Shown here: piece after piece, positions 12,686 through 26,253 of the stretch
How positions within the stretch are numbered: the stretch's first letter is position 1
Layout of the letters: every line of letters starts with the position of its first letter
Source: Lasioglossum baleicum
Lineage: Eukaryota; Arthropoda; Insecta; Hymenoptera; Halictidae
Reading direction: 5' to 3'
DNA length: 64,000 nt
NCBI RefSeq assembly: GCF_051020765.1
Contig: NC_134934.1
Location: forward strand, 6,834,001-6,898,000
The notes under the pieces: generated by a model
The model's database searches: none
What the model was told of the DNA's origin: nothing
What the model saw: only the letters and a program-made list of their open reading frames with translations
Program-made: the position numbers and the translations under genes

Positions 12686-14954
12686 TGTCAGATTCTCCGT
12701 AGACATGAAAATTGCAGGAGTCTATACCCTACGTTGCTGGGAAAGGATGATCCAAGTTTTAGGGGAACAGTAGCTTTATTGAAACGATAGTTTCGATCCC
12801 AACACAATGTTCGATCCTAACAGAAAAAAATAGATTTAGGAATGAAACTACAATTACCGTGTGACGGAAGGGAATGATAAATGCCTCGCTCGATAAAAGC
12901 ATTCAGTGTTCATAACTTCAGAGGGTTGCTTACCTGAAATCAGAAAAAGAATTTATTCGCAATGTACCACAGTGTTCGGGGTTGAATTTACCCCTTGAAA
13001 GAGAGGATCTAAGATGCTCTACAATTCATTTTATTGGAGATCATTCGACGATGATGACCCTCTCGATTTTCATTGCGAGTCACGGTGAATCGCGAATGGA
13101 CCTCGCGGCTTTTTATCCGGTAATCACGGTCTTTCAATAATATTAACCGGCGTCCCGTCGCAATTACACGGAAATAACGCGTTCGCGAAAGGCCGTCGTT
13201 TATAATTAACTTGATCAATACACGTGTAGACGTAACGTTGTACGGCCGTCGAATAGAGGATGAGCAGAACGCAAGGCCGCATTATCCTAGAGAGGACCGA
13301 CTGAACAGAGTGAGAGAGAACGCGAGGGAAAAGCGGGCGCCGCCTCGGTAATGTGTTAATTAACAGGCAGCGCTCATTTCTATCGAACAAACTGATAACA
13401 CTGCACGCAGGAACACGAACGTTTCCTCAGGACGAGCTGTGCAAAGTTTCGTGAAATTCAACGCGTCCGATTTCGAAACCTGTTGAACGGGTTTCTTATT
13501 TTTAACTGGCTCCTCCGGTGGGTTTAATAGCCCACAACGATGCCCTCGCGACTGCGTGTCTCGATGGCCAATTTATGAATTGTCCGACGTGTAATTACGA
13601 GAGGAATCATGCAGCGAGCTGAGATAAATCGGTTTTCTAAAAATAATTCGATGCGGTGGCACTGTATTCAACCCAAACCACGCACCATCTATACAAAAAC
13701 AATTTTCGTGACGTACGCGATCGACTTTTCAATATGCATCAGCCCACTGTACCATCGCTACGACTTTTCAATGTGAATAATACACCAGATTGCTCTTGAT
13801 ATTGTTATGCAAGATCTCTTTGATGAACGAGTGACGTATATTCGGTGAATTGTTCGGTCCACTTTTGAGTAATGATTTTATTGACACATAGGTAACAGGA
13901 TAATTTAAACATTATTGCAGACGCACGCAGGCATATGCCTGAAATGCGAATCCAACGGATTGTACAGTACGCGAGGAGCAATACGTGACGCATACGTGTG
14001 AATTTATTATCCAGATTCAACCTGTTGAGCTTCCCGTTCGATGCGTCACAGACGACGGTGCACTCGAGAATGTAAAAAATATACATATACTGCCACTTGC
14101 ACTGCTACTGCAATCATACATGTTCACTCTATTCGAAAGTCTGGACGGTTCGTTGACTTTGTTACAGTGAAGTAATAAAAAATTCTTATTCCCGAGACTG
14201 ACAACAAAAAACACAAATAAGGAGAGAAAACAGGATCGTAGAGAATAATTAAATTTATCAAGTGTTTCTACAAAGTTTCAGAATTTTTTCATGCTTTCTC
14301 CAAAAGAAAATTTCAAGATCATTTTTGCATCGACGTTGCACCGTTTCGCTCGGCTTCAGCTTCTAGCATGTTAATCGAGGAAGAAGCTTAACGGAGAACA
14401 TCAGCGCGAAGGATTGTTAATATTGAACGCGATCTCCCCGTAATTGAAGATAATTAACGGAGAGACGATAATTTTCGTGACGCGTCGATGCGAACGATGC
14501 ATGCGGTTACGACGTGCAACAGATGTCTGTAGAAACGGTACACGGTCCCAAGAGAATTCAATATGTCCATGCGCGACCATTAAAACGCGCGCGTCGTTTC
14601 TTGATTGCCGTTTGTTCGGCGCTGCTGCAGCTATCAGTGCTGCGAACGTTCCAATTGCGTAACTCAATTTTTCATAGTGTATCGGAAGTATTTGCACTGG
14701 AAATATTCGCATGACCAACTGATATTTCGAATATCGCAAACAAAAAGAATAAAAAAACGAATCACTTTACGTGAAACCTAGTTGGAATGATTGTTAAATG
14801 TTGTTCGTATTTTTAACGCAAATCCCAGCGGCTGTTGTTTAAAGAAAATTGTAAGACAACTTTTAGCACATTACAGTACAATTGCAATTTAAAAACTTGT
14901 TCACATCATGTAGTATTTAATTGTTCTAAATTAAAAGATTTATCGCCTTGTTGA

Positions 14955-14985
14955 GGGTGTCCGAATATATTAATGGGAGTCGCTG
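14955..14985. repeat. Solo terminal repeat of the 44.5-kb foldback family
   Basis: GGTGTCCGAATAT...TTAATGGGAGTC matches the end of the element at 44,536-45,219. I see no partner arm within 1 kb. Confidence 0.5.
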
Positions 14986-16607
14986 TATCTTCCAACAAGT
15001 AAAATTTCACTAAAAAATGGACTTGCCAAGTTCTCCAATTATCATCTACCACTCCATCGGGTTAAATCAAAGCCAACCGTGGACAGCCCAGTCGGTCTGG
15101 CGAGGATTAAAAAGACAAAAAGGCGGGGCAAGGATCGAGGGGGGCAAAGAGGAGAATGTGCGAAAAAGGAGACTGCGCAAAAAGGAGAGAACTATAGAAA
15201 AACGAGTGGGCGCTCTCGCCCACGAGCGAATCTCTTTTTTTCCCGTCGCGTCTGGATCGAAGGAGTCATCAGGGTTCGCGAGACGACGACTGGTCGTCGA
15301 CCTTAATTTCGCTGCTGCGAAGTAGCTCGAGCCGGTGAGACCTTGTCCTCCGACAAGTAGAATCGAGACGAACGAAACGGGAGACGTACCCCGTTGGTTT
15401 TTATCGCCATGTTTACATAACACCGTCGGGATTCTCGCGTGTGTCGAAAACAGAACTGTTTGCGCGCGGCTGAAACATCATCCCCCCTGCGTGGGTCGCG
15501 AAAGAAGCCGCTGCTGCCGAGGGTGGTGGCCCGACCTCGAATAATCCTGCTTATTGATTCAAGTATGTCTCGCGAGCCGCTCGAAATAAATCGAGACGTT
15601 CAACCCTTTCATCGTGGGTCTGGCTGACGAAGTGATCTCGTTATTGGAAGCGACCCCTTCTTGCTCGAACGGATTTTTACCTCCCTGTCTTTCACCGAGC
15701 TAGACACGCGTCGAAGCTAGCAAATTGGATCTTCTTTCTGGCTCGTGTAAGTTGAAGGGAAATGTTCTTTTGCCCTTTTGAATCCTCGGGAAACATCGTC
15801 TAAAAAAGAACAGACTTTCCGTCTATCTTCATCTATGTACATACCTCGAAAATTGTAAAAAAAAAAAAATAGAATGCTGTACTCGTAACTCTTTTGTGTA
15901 GACAATAAAACAAGGAACAACTTCATTAAAAACTCTTGGACCATGAAAAATTATTACTACCTCTGCACTGATTGTCTGAACGACTCCTACTAACTGCGCC
16001 GCAGATTTTACGCAGTTGTGACAAGAACGAGTACATGAAACTCGAAATGGGAACATCAAAAGAATGTAAAGCATTGATGCAGCATTTTCAGCACATCAAA
16101 CGATTCATAAAATGACAGATAGACAGCGGATTTTGTGCATTTACGACAAGAATAATTAGGTGTAATTGAAAACAGTACAAACATTAGAATAACTTATAAA
16201 TGCTGTTATTAAAAGAGAAATGTTTCCATCAGAAATTTTCGAATGTACCTCTTTATTCGTTGCTATATATTGAGGAAAGGAAGATTTGATCTGGCTCCCG
16301 TTCCATGCAACGACCGTGAGAAACTTTCATTTCGTAGTTTAATAATAAATGTTTCCACCCGCCAGTGTGTCGCAATGGGCGCCGAAAATTTCTATTTGGC
16401 AGAAAGGTCCGCAGTCCGCTAATAAGAAAACATTGTTGCCAAAGAGACAGAATGAAAATCGATGGTACATGTATTCACGCGACTCGATCCGCGGCGTACC
16501 GTCACGCCCTCCAATTTATTCATGACTTCGACGCAATTGGTCGTGTCGCCAAAACCGCGTCGATTTGACGCAGATTCCCGAACTTATTTCGCGTATGTAT
16601 GCATATC

Positions 16608-16690
16608 TGTGGTTGTCAGGAAGAACGCCGCATGTCACACACTTTCACTTTCGAGATATAAGTAGCCGTTCAAAGTTTCGATCACTTCGA
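16608..16690 (+). repeat. Uninterrupted copy of the module flanking the 44.5-kb foldback
   Basis: CTGTGGTTGTCAGGAAGAAC, CGCCGCATGTCACA, CACTTTCGAGATAT and GCCGTT follow one another here. At 44,498-44,535 and 45,220-45,250 the same pieces flank the foldback element. The module itself is not recognised. Confidence 0.6.
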
Positions 16691-17943
16691 CATAGGACAA
16701 CGGTTAAATTGTACTATTTTTTCGAGCCTTTCAAATTTGTTTTCATGACTTTTTTCTGGTAAATACGTCAATCCTATACTACGAAGCTCAATGAATGCAT
16801 AAACTCTAATTTTTCGAAATTGTAATTGTATCTTTTTTCCTTGCAACCACAGCATCCGATTGCGACGCGAACAATTCGCCGGCTCGGATCTGGTTTACCG
16901 TTTCCTGTTATGTAAATTCCATTACATTACATAACGGTGAACGGTCGGAACAGGAAGCGGGCACTGACTAACGCACTACGCGAAGATAATGCGAGAACAA
17001 CCATACTCTTGCGTCGTTGCTTATTACCTGCCGAATGTCACGCAACATAATAATGACATTGATAATTGTCCTCGTGAACAATGAACAATCTTTATTTCTA
17101 TCTATTACAGAGTAAACTGAAAATTCGCCATCGATTTGGAAAAAATGTAATTTATCTCTACAATGTTCGACATTATTCTTTTAATAATCATTCAGATCCC
17201 GTTAGTATTCCCTCTGTATCTCTCTGTCGGCCGCAGGAGTTTCTTGTTTCGAGAAGAGGCCGACGATGCTCGATACATATTATATGTATATCGTTCCTAC
17301 CGAGATTATGCTCTGAAACTTATCGTTTTACTATTGCACGTGTGGGACTTAGGTTACTATCTCGGCTAGACACGTCCACAGGCTGCCAGATGATTCAACT
17401 TGAGTTACAGTTCTTCGAACTGCTCTTCTTCTTCACTTTTGTCACAGAGGGCAGTCACTTCGCGAGCTTACACACAAGCGTCCAAAGCAATCATTTGTAC
17501 ATTTTCTTCAATCTTCTTCTTCTCTCTCGAGAGAGAACGAAGAATTAATTATTCACCGAGGAACAATAACTTTCGGAGATAGAATTGAAATACAGAGAAA
17601 TGCAATGCTGCGGGAACAGAAACGCTTTCTCTCGGTCACAGTTGATTGTGCAAAGGGTATTTAACTTAGATACACTTTGCAACATATAGAACGGTGTTAA
17701 CAGGTTTATGCAAAATGAAAATTGTCTTCCAGTTATGTTTCTATGGAATAAATCGCCGTGATTTTGCAGAATTGTTCCAGGCGTTTGCTCGGTAGTGAAC
17801 GTGTGCTAATTGCACGAATTAAAGACAAGTTTATATGTTTACAGTACGGTGGCCCTTGTTCGAGGGGCCTTTTTCAATTGTGTGCATTAAATCGTAACGG
17901 TCCTATGTCGAAAAAGACCGGTTCGTGCAACTCGTTCGTTCAG

Positions 17944-18013
17944 ATGCAACTCAAGGGCCCCGGCAAACTGCATCGGATGCGACGGGACCACCTACGTGGT
18001 GGAATCAATTTAT
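17944..18013 (+). CDS. Possible isolated coding exon (70 nt), unknown gene
   Basis: GTTCGTTCAG acceptor, then one base and 23 codons, then donor TTTAT|GTAAGA. The frame reads NCIGCDGTTYVVESIY near its end, with codons mostly ending in C or G (AAC TGC ATC, GAC, ACC ACC TAC GTG GTG), unlike surrounding AT-rich DNA. I do not recognise the protein and see no partner exons. It would belong to a gene with very large introns, or be chance. Confidence 0.25.
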
Positions 18014-18321
18014 GTAAGATTGTGTCGTACTCAAAACACACCGATAAGATTTTCTCTGTCGCTGTTATCGCTACCAGGGATTACTCTTTACGGCTTAAAC
18101 TTCTTGAAAACGTCCTCTTCAGGCGCCACCCACACGAGCTCAATATTACTATGTATATTCGCCTACTCAACCCCAACCACTAAGTATTATCACAATACAC
18201 TGTGTAATTATAGCATGCTGGATATGTTCATGCAACTGTAGACCTTTACCGACCTAATAATAGTAAGGATTCCGTAACGTATGCATACGTAGACTTTCAC
18301 AAGGTTCTGATGAAAATGTAA

Positions 18322-18556
18322 CTCTTTGCCCTTGGAGCCATTTTAACTCGAAAATGGAACATTTCTCTTCCGACCTAGAATAACTCCATTCTATATGATT
18401 TTCTTCTTTTTATGAATATGAAATAGATATCAAGCTTCTAGTAATTTATTAGATACCAACATATTTAACAGTGTAAACTGGTACAGCAATCTTTAGTGGC
18501 GTTAAAGTCTATTCAGATCTAAGTCCATTGCTACGAATAGGTAAAAGGTTAAACAA
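18322..18556. mobile_element. Second copy of the intron 6 element
   Basis: It aligns along about 230 bp with 47,455-47,703. Shared pieces include GAGC(C/T)ATTTT(A/C)ACTCGAAAA, the CTATTCTATATGATTTT region and the TTTAGTGG segment. It is non-coding, and the ends are less clear than in the other copy. Confidence 0.55.
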
Positions 18557-20261
18557 GTTAATTATCCACCTTTCCATCACATCGATTTTTTGCAGGTAAA
18601 ATTGAGAAAACTATAGTTAAGTGATATTTCGTTTGTTTAATGTTCTGAATGGCGGATATAATCGGATGTAAATCGTAACGATATTGTTTGCACACTCCGA
18701 GACAGTATCCAGACACTCTCGATCTCTCTTACGACGGGAATAACCCTAAACGAGTCGCGTGATCCCTCGAAGGGCGGGATTTCCAGGTCAACTGGAAGAA
18801 GACGCGTTCGAGGACGCGTTTCTTTTTGAAACGCAATCGCGAGGGACAATGTACACCTGCTCCGTTCGAGGGAGGAGAAACAAAGACCTCTCGAAAATAG
18901 ACCGCCACGGCCACTCTCGCTTTCACGCCTCTTCCCCTTCCCTTCTTTTGAATTAACGCGAGCCTCGCGCCTGAACAGGGCCAGAAGCCTGTTGCTCTTC
19001 GTTCCTCAAGCTCCTCAATGGTCAGCCCATCCTTTTCTGTGGCATTCTTATTCGCCTACTTTACAAAATCCACAAGAAAACCTTCGCAACTCGTCTACAA
19101 AGTCATTCATTACAAGTGGCAGGACCAAAATAGAAATGTGTTTCTCCCTCTACTAATTCGAAGAAGTTGAGGATAACGTGTGCACGAATATCTTTAAATA
19201 CTGTCAATCTTTCACACTTTTCTGCCCCCAAATTACGGTCCGATCCGCGGAAAAACATATCTCTTTTTTATTATTTAATATTTTATTATTGCGTAATTCT
19301 GAAAAATCTATGATACATGGTTAAACACTTTTTAATGGAACATTCAATAGCATCAGCAATTTTCATTGTCAACTAACAAGTCACCCTCAATAACGTGATC
19401 TAATAGATTCATTTAAGGTTGCAATGTAAAAGAAAATATATTAGCTTTCTTTTGATACTGCACAATTATTGAAAATCCTATTAATAGGCTTCCGGTAGAA
19501 AGTGGTAAAAAGATCCTCGCACACAAAGGATCAATACGTAAAACAAAGATCGAAATCGAAATTAATTTGCAGAGCGCAGAATTCGATTTTACAATCTCTC
19601 GGGTGCACACGATATCGTACGGAGCGGTTCATACACCAAACAGAAAACCAGTCCGAACGGCACAATCAACTGCACGCATTGTGCACGGTGCAAACAACGA
19701 ATTTCTTTTTGCTCTTCTCACCGCGGAATCCATTTATTTCAATTTTCCCTCGCGTTCGACAGGAGAGACAAAGTTCTTTGGAAGGTCGATCGAATTTTCC
19801 CTGTCAGAGGTTTTCAATCCCGTCGGTTTTCCTGCGTTTTTCACCTGTGTGTTTTTTTTCGTCACTTCCTCTTCTACCTATTTCGAATCGTCGTCAACGC
19901 GAAAGAGGGTGCCGCGCGCGAGAGTCGCAAAATAAACGGGACGCGGGACACACGATCGATCGTTGCCCGCTCGATTGTTTCGCGAGTGTTTTCTAAACGT
20001 TCCCTTTATTCCTCATCTCCGGCCATTGTTCTTTGTTGCCGATACACGGAGCCGGTCGTTAACAACGCGAATAGGACGACGTGACGGCCAGAGGCTGTGT
20101 TTTGCACGCATTACAATTCGCGCGCGGCCCGCTGCTCATCCGCACGGTTGTTGTAATCCACTTCCGGTCCCGAATGATCGTCTCCTTCGCGCGTTATTAT
20201 GCTGTTTGCGCACGCGAGAGTTGGCCGCCAGGGAAAAGCGAGAAGCTAACGCGTCCGACAA

Positions 20262-20890
20262 TGTGGTAAATTAAATGGAAAAGGAGCATCACAATAATTA
20301 TGTTGTTCGCCGAACGAAATCCCAGGGCGCGTAATTTATGGTCTCGGTAATATACATAGTTCCATTTTATCCAAATCAATCCGACAATTTTTCAATTTCA
20401 TTTGTCCCTCGTCTAACTGACGGAGAGATATCAATACGTGACCTATAAATAACTAATACGTACAACGATACTGCAAATTAAATTGAAAAGGAGCGCGTGT
20501 CTGACGATAATTATATTGTTCGTCGAGTGAAATTCCAGGGCGCGTAATTTATGCTCGAGAATAAAGTTCTAGTTTATCCTCATCAATCCGACAATTTTGC
20601 AATATCATTTGTTCCTTGATGTTAAATTGACGCGATCGACAAATACGATAGGATCATAATAACAAGTGACGTTCGTCGAATAAAATACCAGAGCGCGCAC
20701 AATTTATGGTAAATAATATAGTTTTATTTTGTCCTCATCCTGTAATTTTTCATATCGTAAATATTAATTGTATCCGACGATACTGCAAATTAAATGGAAA
20801 AGGGGCGCGTGTGTGACGATAACTCTATTTTGTTCGTCGAATGAAATCCCAGGGCGCGTAGTTTTTATGCTAAAAAATATAGTTCTATTT
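20262..20890. repeat. Diverged tandem repeat, about four units of 150-215 bp
   Basis: The block AAATGGAAAAGG, TTGTTCGTCGA, AAATCCCAGGGCGCGTA, TTTATG recurs with (A)GGGCGCG-type cores near 20,324, 20,538, 20,690 and 20,851. Spacing is uneven, so units gained and lost segments. Confidence 0.65.
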
Positions 20891-23111
20891 CAATTTCGGA
20901 GTTTAATTACTGGACTGCGGATCTTCATACATTTATAGCAAAATCGAGTAGACGAAATCCAAAACTGTTGAAAAATTTTAAACATTCAAGATGTCAAATA
21001 AAATCCGATTTGATTTCTTTTATTATTTACTCATAATAAATAAATGAATTTATTATTAATTATTATTTATTTTGCATAAAGATCTATTAATACGGTAATA
21101 AAGGTCTATTAATTACGAAGACTTTCCAAACGCTTTTCTAACGCGGTAGGTGTCCGATGCCAGCGAATAAAGATTTAAATCGCAAAGAACGCGAACGAAT
21201 TATTCTTCCCTCTAGAGCTGTCTATTACGCTCGCTGAGAAGGGTACGGGTGAGATAAGGTAATTATAGCTAAGACAAAGAGGTTAATGGATGTTGGTCCA
21301 GCAGTCAACGTTTCGACCAATTAGCTGGAGTCCGGTCGCGCGCGTGCTAAATTTAATAAACGTCCGCATAGGTGAAATACGACCAGGTGTAACTCGATGT
21401 CCCGCGTAAACTAGATGCGCACGTGGTCTTGTAAAGCGAGACGCTGCGGAGATAACGAGATTTCTATTTAAAAAAACCGTGCCCTGTATGTCATCCGAGA
21501 GCAGCGGATCCGGATAAATTCTCCGAAGTTCGACGCAAGACGAGAGCCCAAGGATAGATGGATTGTGTGTATCCGACGATGCCAATCGACCCCAGACGAT
21601 CGTTGCACTCCATTTTTAAATTGACCTCCAGTAACGCGACAAACTTTACACATCTACTACATCATTGTGGATTTTACGTAAGAGAGCATTCTCCAATTCA
21701 AAGAAAATGTGATATGCTAATCGCTTGACAAATGAAAAACATATAATGCTAGTTAACGCTCGTCGAACGTTGCCGAGCTAATGTGTTTTTACATTGCGTC
21801 ATTGGAATCGTGTTACGCCAAACGTTTGCGTCATTTGTGAGAAACAGGAGCCCGGTAGAAATGTACAGTAATGCCTTGATATCAGAAAAACTCCACTATT
21901 CGTGTGTAGTGTAATTTTAATAAGAAAAATGCCACAAATAAGTTGATGCAAGTCCCAATAAAAAAATAACGAAATCTAAAGAACTTTTGTAATTGGATTA
22001 TCTACCTGGAAGTTGATGAATTTTATGATGTTTCGCGAGACCTCGCACCGTGTTGGGACTCGAGGATTTAAATTAGTAGAACAGAGTATTTATTCAATGC
22101 TGAAAGAGTTGATTTCGATTGTTGACAGATCGACTGCAGGGAGAGTCATTGCTGAGAGGCAATCGAATTGCCTGTTGCGCCAGGCGGGTCATCGGTGAAT
22201 GCCAATTAATCGAACCACTTGCTCCGAATAAACCGTGATATTTGTTAACATTGTTATTGGTGTGTAACCCGAATCGGTGCCCATCAATCTAATAATTTTA
22301 TATGTTGCCTTGCAGTTAATAAGTGGTCTCAACTGGATAATATACTATCTAGGACAATGGCGAGTTAAAGGTTGATTACATGGTACAAGAACTTTCTTAG
22401 GAAGCTACATAAATCATGTTTAACTCTGCGATCCATTATTGTGGAGACGAAGCTGTATGTCAGTGTAAATCATTTGTAACTCTTCGCACTGTGTCATTAT
22501 TGTGTTGAAGCGACATGCTAGTCAGGTTTGAATTGACTGAACAACAAATACTTTTCTCACGAAAAAGAGAGAAAAATGTACTGTTGTAGAATTATATATT
22601 ACTGCCTGTTATATAAAAATGATTTCCTTGTGATCGAACCTTCCTGTTCGCTTAAAATTGTAACCACCACTGATAAATCTGTTCGAAATGCAACAGCTAT
22701 ACGCCTCGAAGTATTAATTACGCCATTTTGTTTGAGGCAACGAACGTGTCTAGCCACGGGACACATAATACCGGGCCACGAGAATATTTTTGCTGCCGGC
22801 AAACACGATGATATTCCATCCGTCGCAATTAACCGCATCTTAACAGCGCAGGGCAATTGGTTTTGCAACTGTTCCATAAGGCGAGACGCTTCGCAATAAC
22901 GCGATTCGCATTTATCGACGCCACTGACGTCAAACCAAATGCGGGTTGATACAGGATTGAAATTCTGTCGTGGCGAAATATCCAGAAAAATTTCGCAATG
23001 GAATCGCTAAAAATCTGAATTGAATTTCATTTTAATTCGGCCCTAAAAAATTATTGGAAAAATGCAATTAATCATTCTGTGCAGTTCACGATGGTGAACA
23101 ACGCTTAATTA
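20891..23111. other. No gene recognised
   Basis: One dispersed-motif copy at 20,911. A perfect TGACGTCA at 22,925-22,932 stands alone. Short frames at 22,576-22,899 are unsupported. Confidence 0.5.
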
Positions 23112-24158
23112 TTGGGTATGGGAATAAGTTTCCGCTCTTTTGGCGATGTCGTTGTACTTAAATACCGATCGCGTATTTGATGGAACGTAGTATTTTTGAA
23201 AGGTCTATGTCTAAGCTTCAAAACGCAGTTAGTGGCAATTATTTCGAGCATGAACAGCAGTCAATTTTTCGCGTCAAAAATGTCGACTTTTGTTCCAAGT
23301 AAGCAGCATTTGCGGGAAGTTGTGTTGCATTATTTTGTTTTAAAGAAAGGTGCCGCGAAAACGCATCGTTTGCTCGTGGATACCTACGGGGGCGATGCTC
23401 CAGCAAATACAAGTTGTAAAAAATGGTTTCGGCGGTTTAAAAACCATGATTTCGACGTAAGGGACAAAGATCGCGATGGTGCGCCAAAAAATTCAAAGAT
23501 ACAGATTTGCGAGCATTACTTGATGAAAATCCACGTCAAACATTTGAAGAACTATTACGTTCGAAGCGAGCATTACAAGAAAAACGACCGGAATGGGACG
23601 ACATGCACGATAAGCCGATTCTGTTACACGACAACGCTAGGCCACATGTCGCAAAACCCGTCAAGAAATTTGCGAGCATTACTTGATCAAAATCCACGTC
23701 AAACATTTGAAGAACTATTACGTTCGAAGCGAGCATTACAAGAAAAACGACCGGAATGGGACAACATGCACGATAAGCCGATTCTGTTACAACGCTAGGC
23801 CACATGTCGCAAAACCCGTCAAGAAATACTTGGAAGGAGTGAACTGGAAAATTTTGCCCCACCCGCCATATTCGCCGGACATTGCTCCTTCAGATTTCCA
23901 CTTGTTCCGGTCCATGCAGTCGGCCATATCTGGAGAGCAGTTCACTTCCCATGAAAGTATCCGAAATTGGCTCGATGAATGGCTTGCATCGAAACAATCA
24001 GATTTTTTTCTTTGAGGAATTCGTTTATTACCTGAACGGTGGAAGAAGGCTGTAGATGCCGATAGAGCATACTTTGGATGAATTTACTTTCCATTTGAAT
24101 TTCTGGATAAAGAGCTTCTTTTCAACAAAAAAGAGCGGAAACTTATTCCCATACTCAA
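23112..24158 (+). mobile_element. Internally deleted mariner transposon
   Basis: Terminal inverted repeats of about 27 bp (TTGGGTATGGGAATAAGTTT at the left, with one change at the right) are flanked by TA at 23,110-23,111 and 24,159-24,160. At 1,047 bp it is shorter than the usual 1.3 kb. It encodes parts of a mariner-family (DD34D) transposase. The middle, with the first catalytic Asp, is missing, and a segment of about 165 bp is duplicated. Confidence 0.93.
23280..24015 (+). pseudogene. Broken mariner transposase
   Basis: The start ATG at 23,280 reads MSTFVPSKQHLREVVLHYF, the helix-turn-helix N-terminus of mariner transposases, with the CKKWFRRFK region following. After about residue 75 the central domain is lost. 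The HDNARPHVAKPVKK region then appears, preceded and followed by a direct duplication (23,503-23,669 and 23,670-23,829). The second copy has lost five bases at the HDNARP site. The C-terminal part (PHPPYSPDIAPSDFHLF) runs in another frame to a stop at 24,013-24,015. No active enzyme is possible. Confidence 0.9.
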
Positions 24159-24160
24159 TA

Positions 24161-25915
24161 ATAAATTGCAAGTATACGCGAAATGCGTCCAGTATGACAC
24201 TCCACTGATCTTCCCATTCGCAAGTGCATAAAATCCATAGTCCATCGATCGAGCGAAAAATTAGTGCGAGCAAGTGATTGTAGAGAGAAAAAGAGATAAA
24301 TGGACGAACCGGCGAGTCCCATAATACACGGCTAAAAGTGTTCAGAGACACTTCCCACGGATATGCAACTGATGGACCGGCCAATAACGCAGGGAAAATG
24401 CAGCGGACGAGATACTTGCACCTCCCATTTCTTGTCTCTCTCTCTTGACACGTGGGTGTGTAATGACGTCACTGGCCTTTTTCCGAGAAAACCGATTGCC
24501 ATGGATAGTAGCACCGGGAAACGAGAATAACGCTCGTCGAGTTCGATCACAGGATACAAATTAGACGGCGGGCTGCAGTAGACTTCCAATCAATTTATGC
24601 ATAGTGGGTGTCCTACGAAAGTAGTCTTTCAAATGAGACCCCAGAAAAAAGTGCAATTTTTCCCATCTAATATTGTTAACGCTGTGACTATTTTAAGCCC
24701 AAAGAATTAAATGTGTTGAATGATTCTCCATAAATCTTCATCAGAATTTTCGTATTTGCGGATTAAAAAATTTAAGTAATAATTCATACGTCGTTTGGTT
24801 CAATTTTTAAAGAAAGTTATTAGTCTCTAAAGGGTGTCCACTTAATGTTGTACTCCGACTGTAGTTCCTGTGGTCGGTGAGGTCGTTAGCGAGCGGATTA
24901 GGCGCGTCGATGGCAAATTTAGCGTTTTGCTAATTAGCGGTAATTCCTCGGGAATTTCGTTTGCGTTTCACAAGCGTTTCCTTGATATTGGTTTAGCGAT
25001 ACTCGATGATCCGTGCTCGAAAATGCTGGTCCATTTAACGAAATATGAAACGCACGCGCGGCCTTGGATTCTATAACGTCACGAGGAGGAACACAATGCT
25101 GAAAAGTATGGCGGGTCGTGAAGCAGCATTTCGTTCGCATTTATTAGCACGAATGTACGGGAGCTGATCGTGCTGGGGCACGCGCGCTCCTCGTAACATT
25201 TTTCAGGGTTTCGCTTTTCAACGATTCACCGTGGCCGAGACGCGAAGCTGACGCCGCCGGAAACGTGACTCGAGGTGTAAACTTTCCGCGATATTCTGTA
25301 CCTTGACTTTGTACCTTCTCTTCTTCCGACTTTCTTCCCGTACGGATATCGTGTTCGATTTTTTACCGGGTCGTTTTTATCAGGCGCGCAAATACATAGT
25401 CGATTAATTTTCGGACGAAGCGCTCGTCGCTCGTATCCGTACTCAAGATGGCGGCTAAGTATCGTATTCGACTAAATATTGATTATCTCAAATAATTGGT
25501 ACAGCATGAAAGATCCTGGCTCTCTGAACCTCTTTTTTTCATAATGGTATATCATCTTTAGAATTCAGTCTCTTATAGACGTTCGTTGCTATTAGATCTG
25601 CAAATTATTTCATTTTCATACAGTTCCCCGGTCTCTTATACAGTCAAACCTGTTTTTGTGCGGTAGATAGAGGGACCGCAGAAAAAAAAATATTCACAAA
25701 CTTCATAAATAGCTGTAACAAATAATTTTTCACAACGTATTAAAGAAAATTCTTTTTTCTCACTTAGAAAATATTTCAAAGCTTTACGAAATAGCGAGAT
25801 GGTCCTTTCCAAACGAAATAAATAATTAAATTACACATGGAAACATTTTAAAAGATTTTAATTTCTCATTTTAAACATGTAGAAACTTTCAAAGTGTACA
25901 TAATTCAATACATAT
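24161..25915. other. No gene recognised
   Basis: It contains a lone TGACGTCA at 24,464-24,471, a dispersed-motif copy at 24,231, and a probable diverged foldback bounded by GGGTGTCCTA (24,606) and GGGTGTCC (24,832). Confidence 0.45.
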
Positions 25916-26253
25916 ACAGGGTGTCCTGCTGAAATTAGATCAGTAGGATATCTCGGAAGACGTTGCCGTTACCAAAAAAGTGTTTCTACGAAACGTTGTT
26001 TGGTATGACGGGCTACATTACGTAGTATCAATTGTTTTCTTGTGGGTGGAGTGGTGGAGGACATTTCAAGGTCACCTTGATTTTTTTTAATGGAATGTTC
26101 TATTTTTTGTACCATAGATCGATAGAGTACCACTCTACCCACACGAAAGCGATTAATACTACGTAATGTAGCCCGTCATACCAAACAACTTTTGTAGGAA
26201 CAGTTTTTTGATAACGACAAAGTCTTCCGAGATATCCTGCTGATCTGATCCGA
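25916..26253. mobile_element. Foldback element with CAGGGTGTCC end and AAGGTCACCTT core
   Basis: The arms (TAGGATATCTCGGAAGAC, CAAACAACTTTTGTAGGA-like, GGGCTACATTACGTAGTA) pair across 25,930-26,060 and 26,140-26,250. The core TTCAAGGTCACCTTGATTTT is shared with elements at 59 kb. Confidence 0.7.

Larger units (their letters stand above)
12686..17943. other. No gene recognised
   Basis: Mostly unique-looking AT-rich DNA with GC-rich patches near 13.1-13.5 and 15.0-15.6 kb. The longest frames (17,081-17,548) are low-complexity hydrophobic reads without splice signals. Confidence 0.5.

Noticed and set aside
17081..17548. 155-codon plus-strand ORF and an overlapping 68-codon frame
   Set aside because: Hydrophobic and low-complexity, AT-biased codons, no family resemblance.
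19502..19996. 164-codon and 122-codon overlapping plus-strand ORFs
   Set aside because: Two frames are open over the same GC-mixed stretch, neither resembles a protein family, and there are no splice signals.
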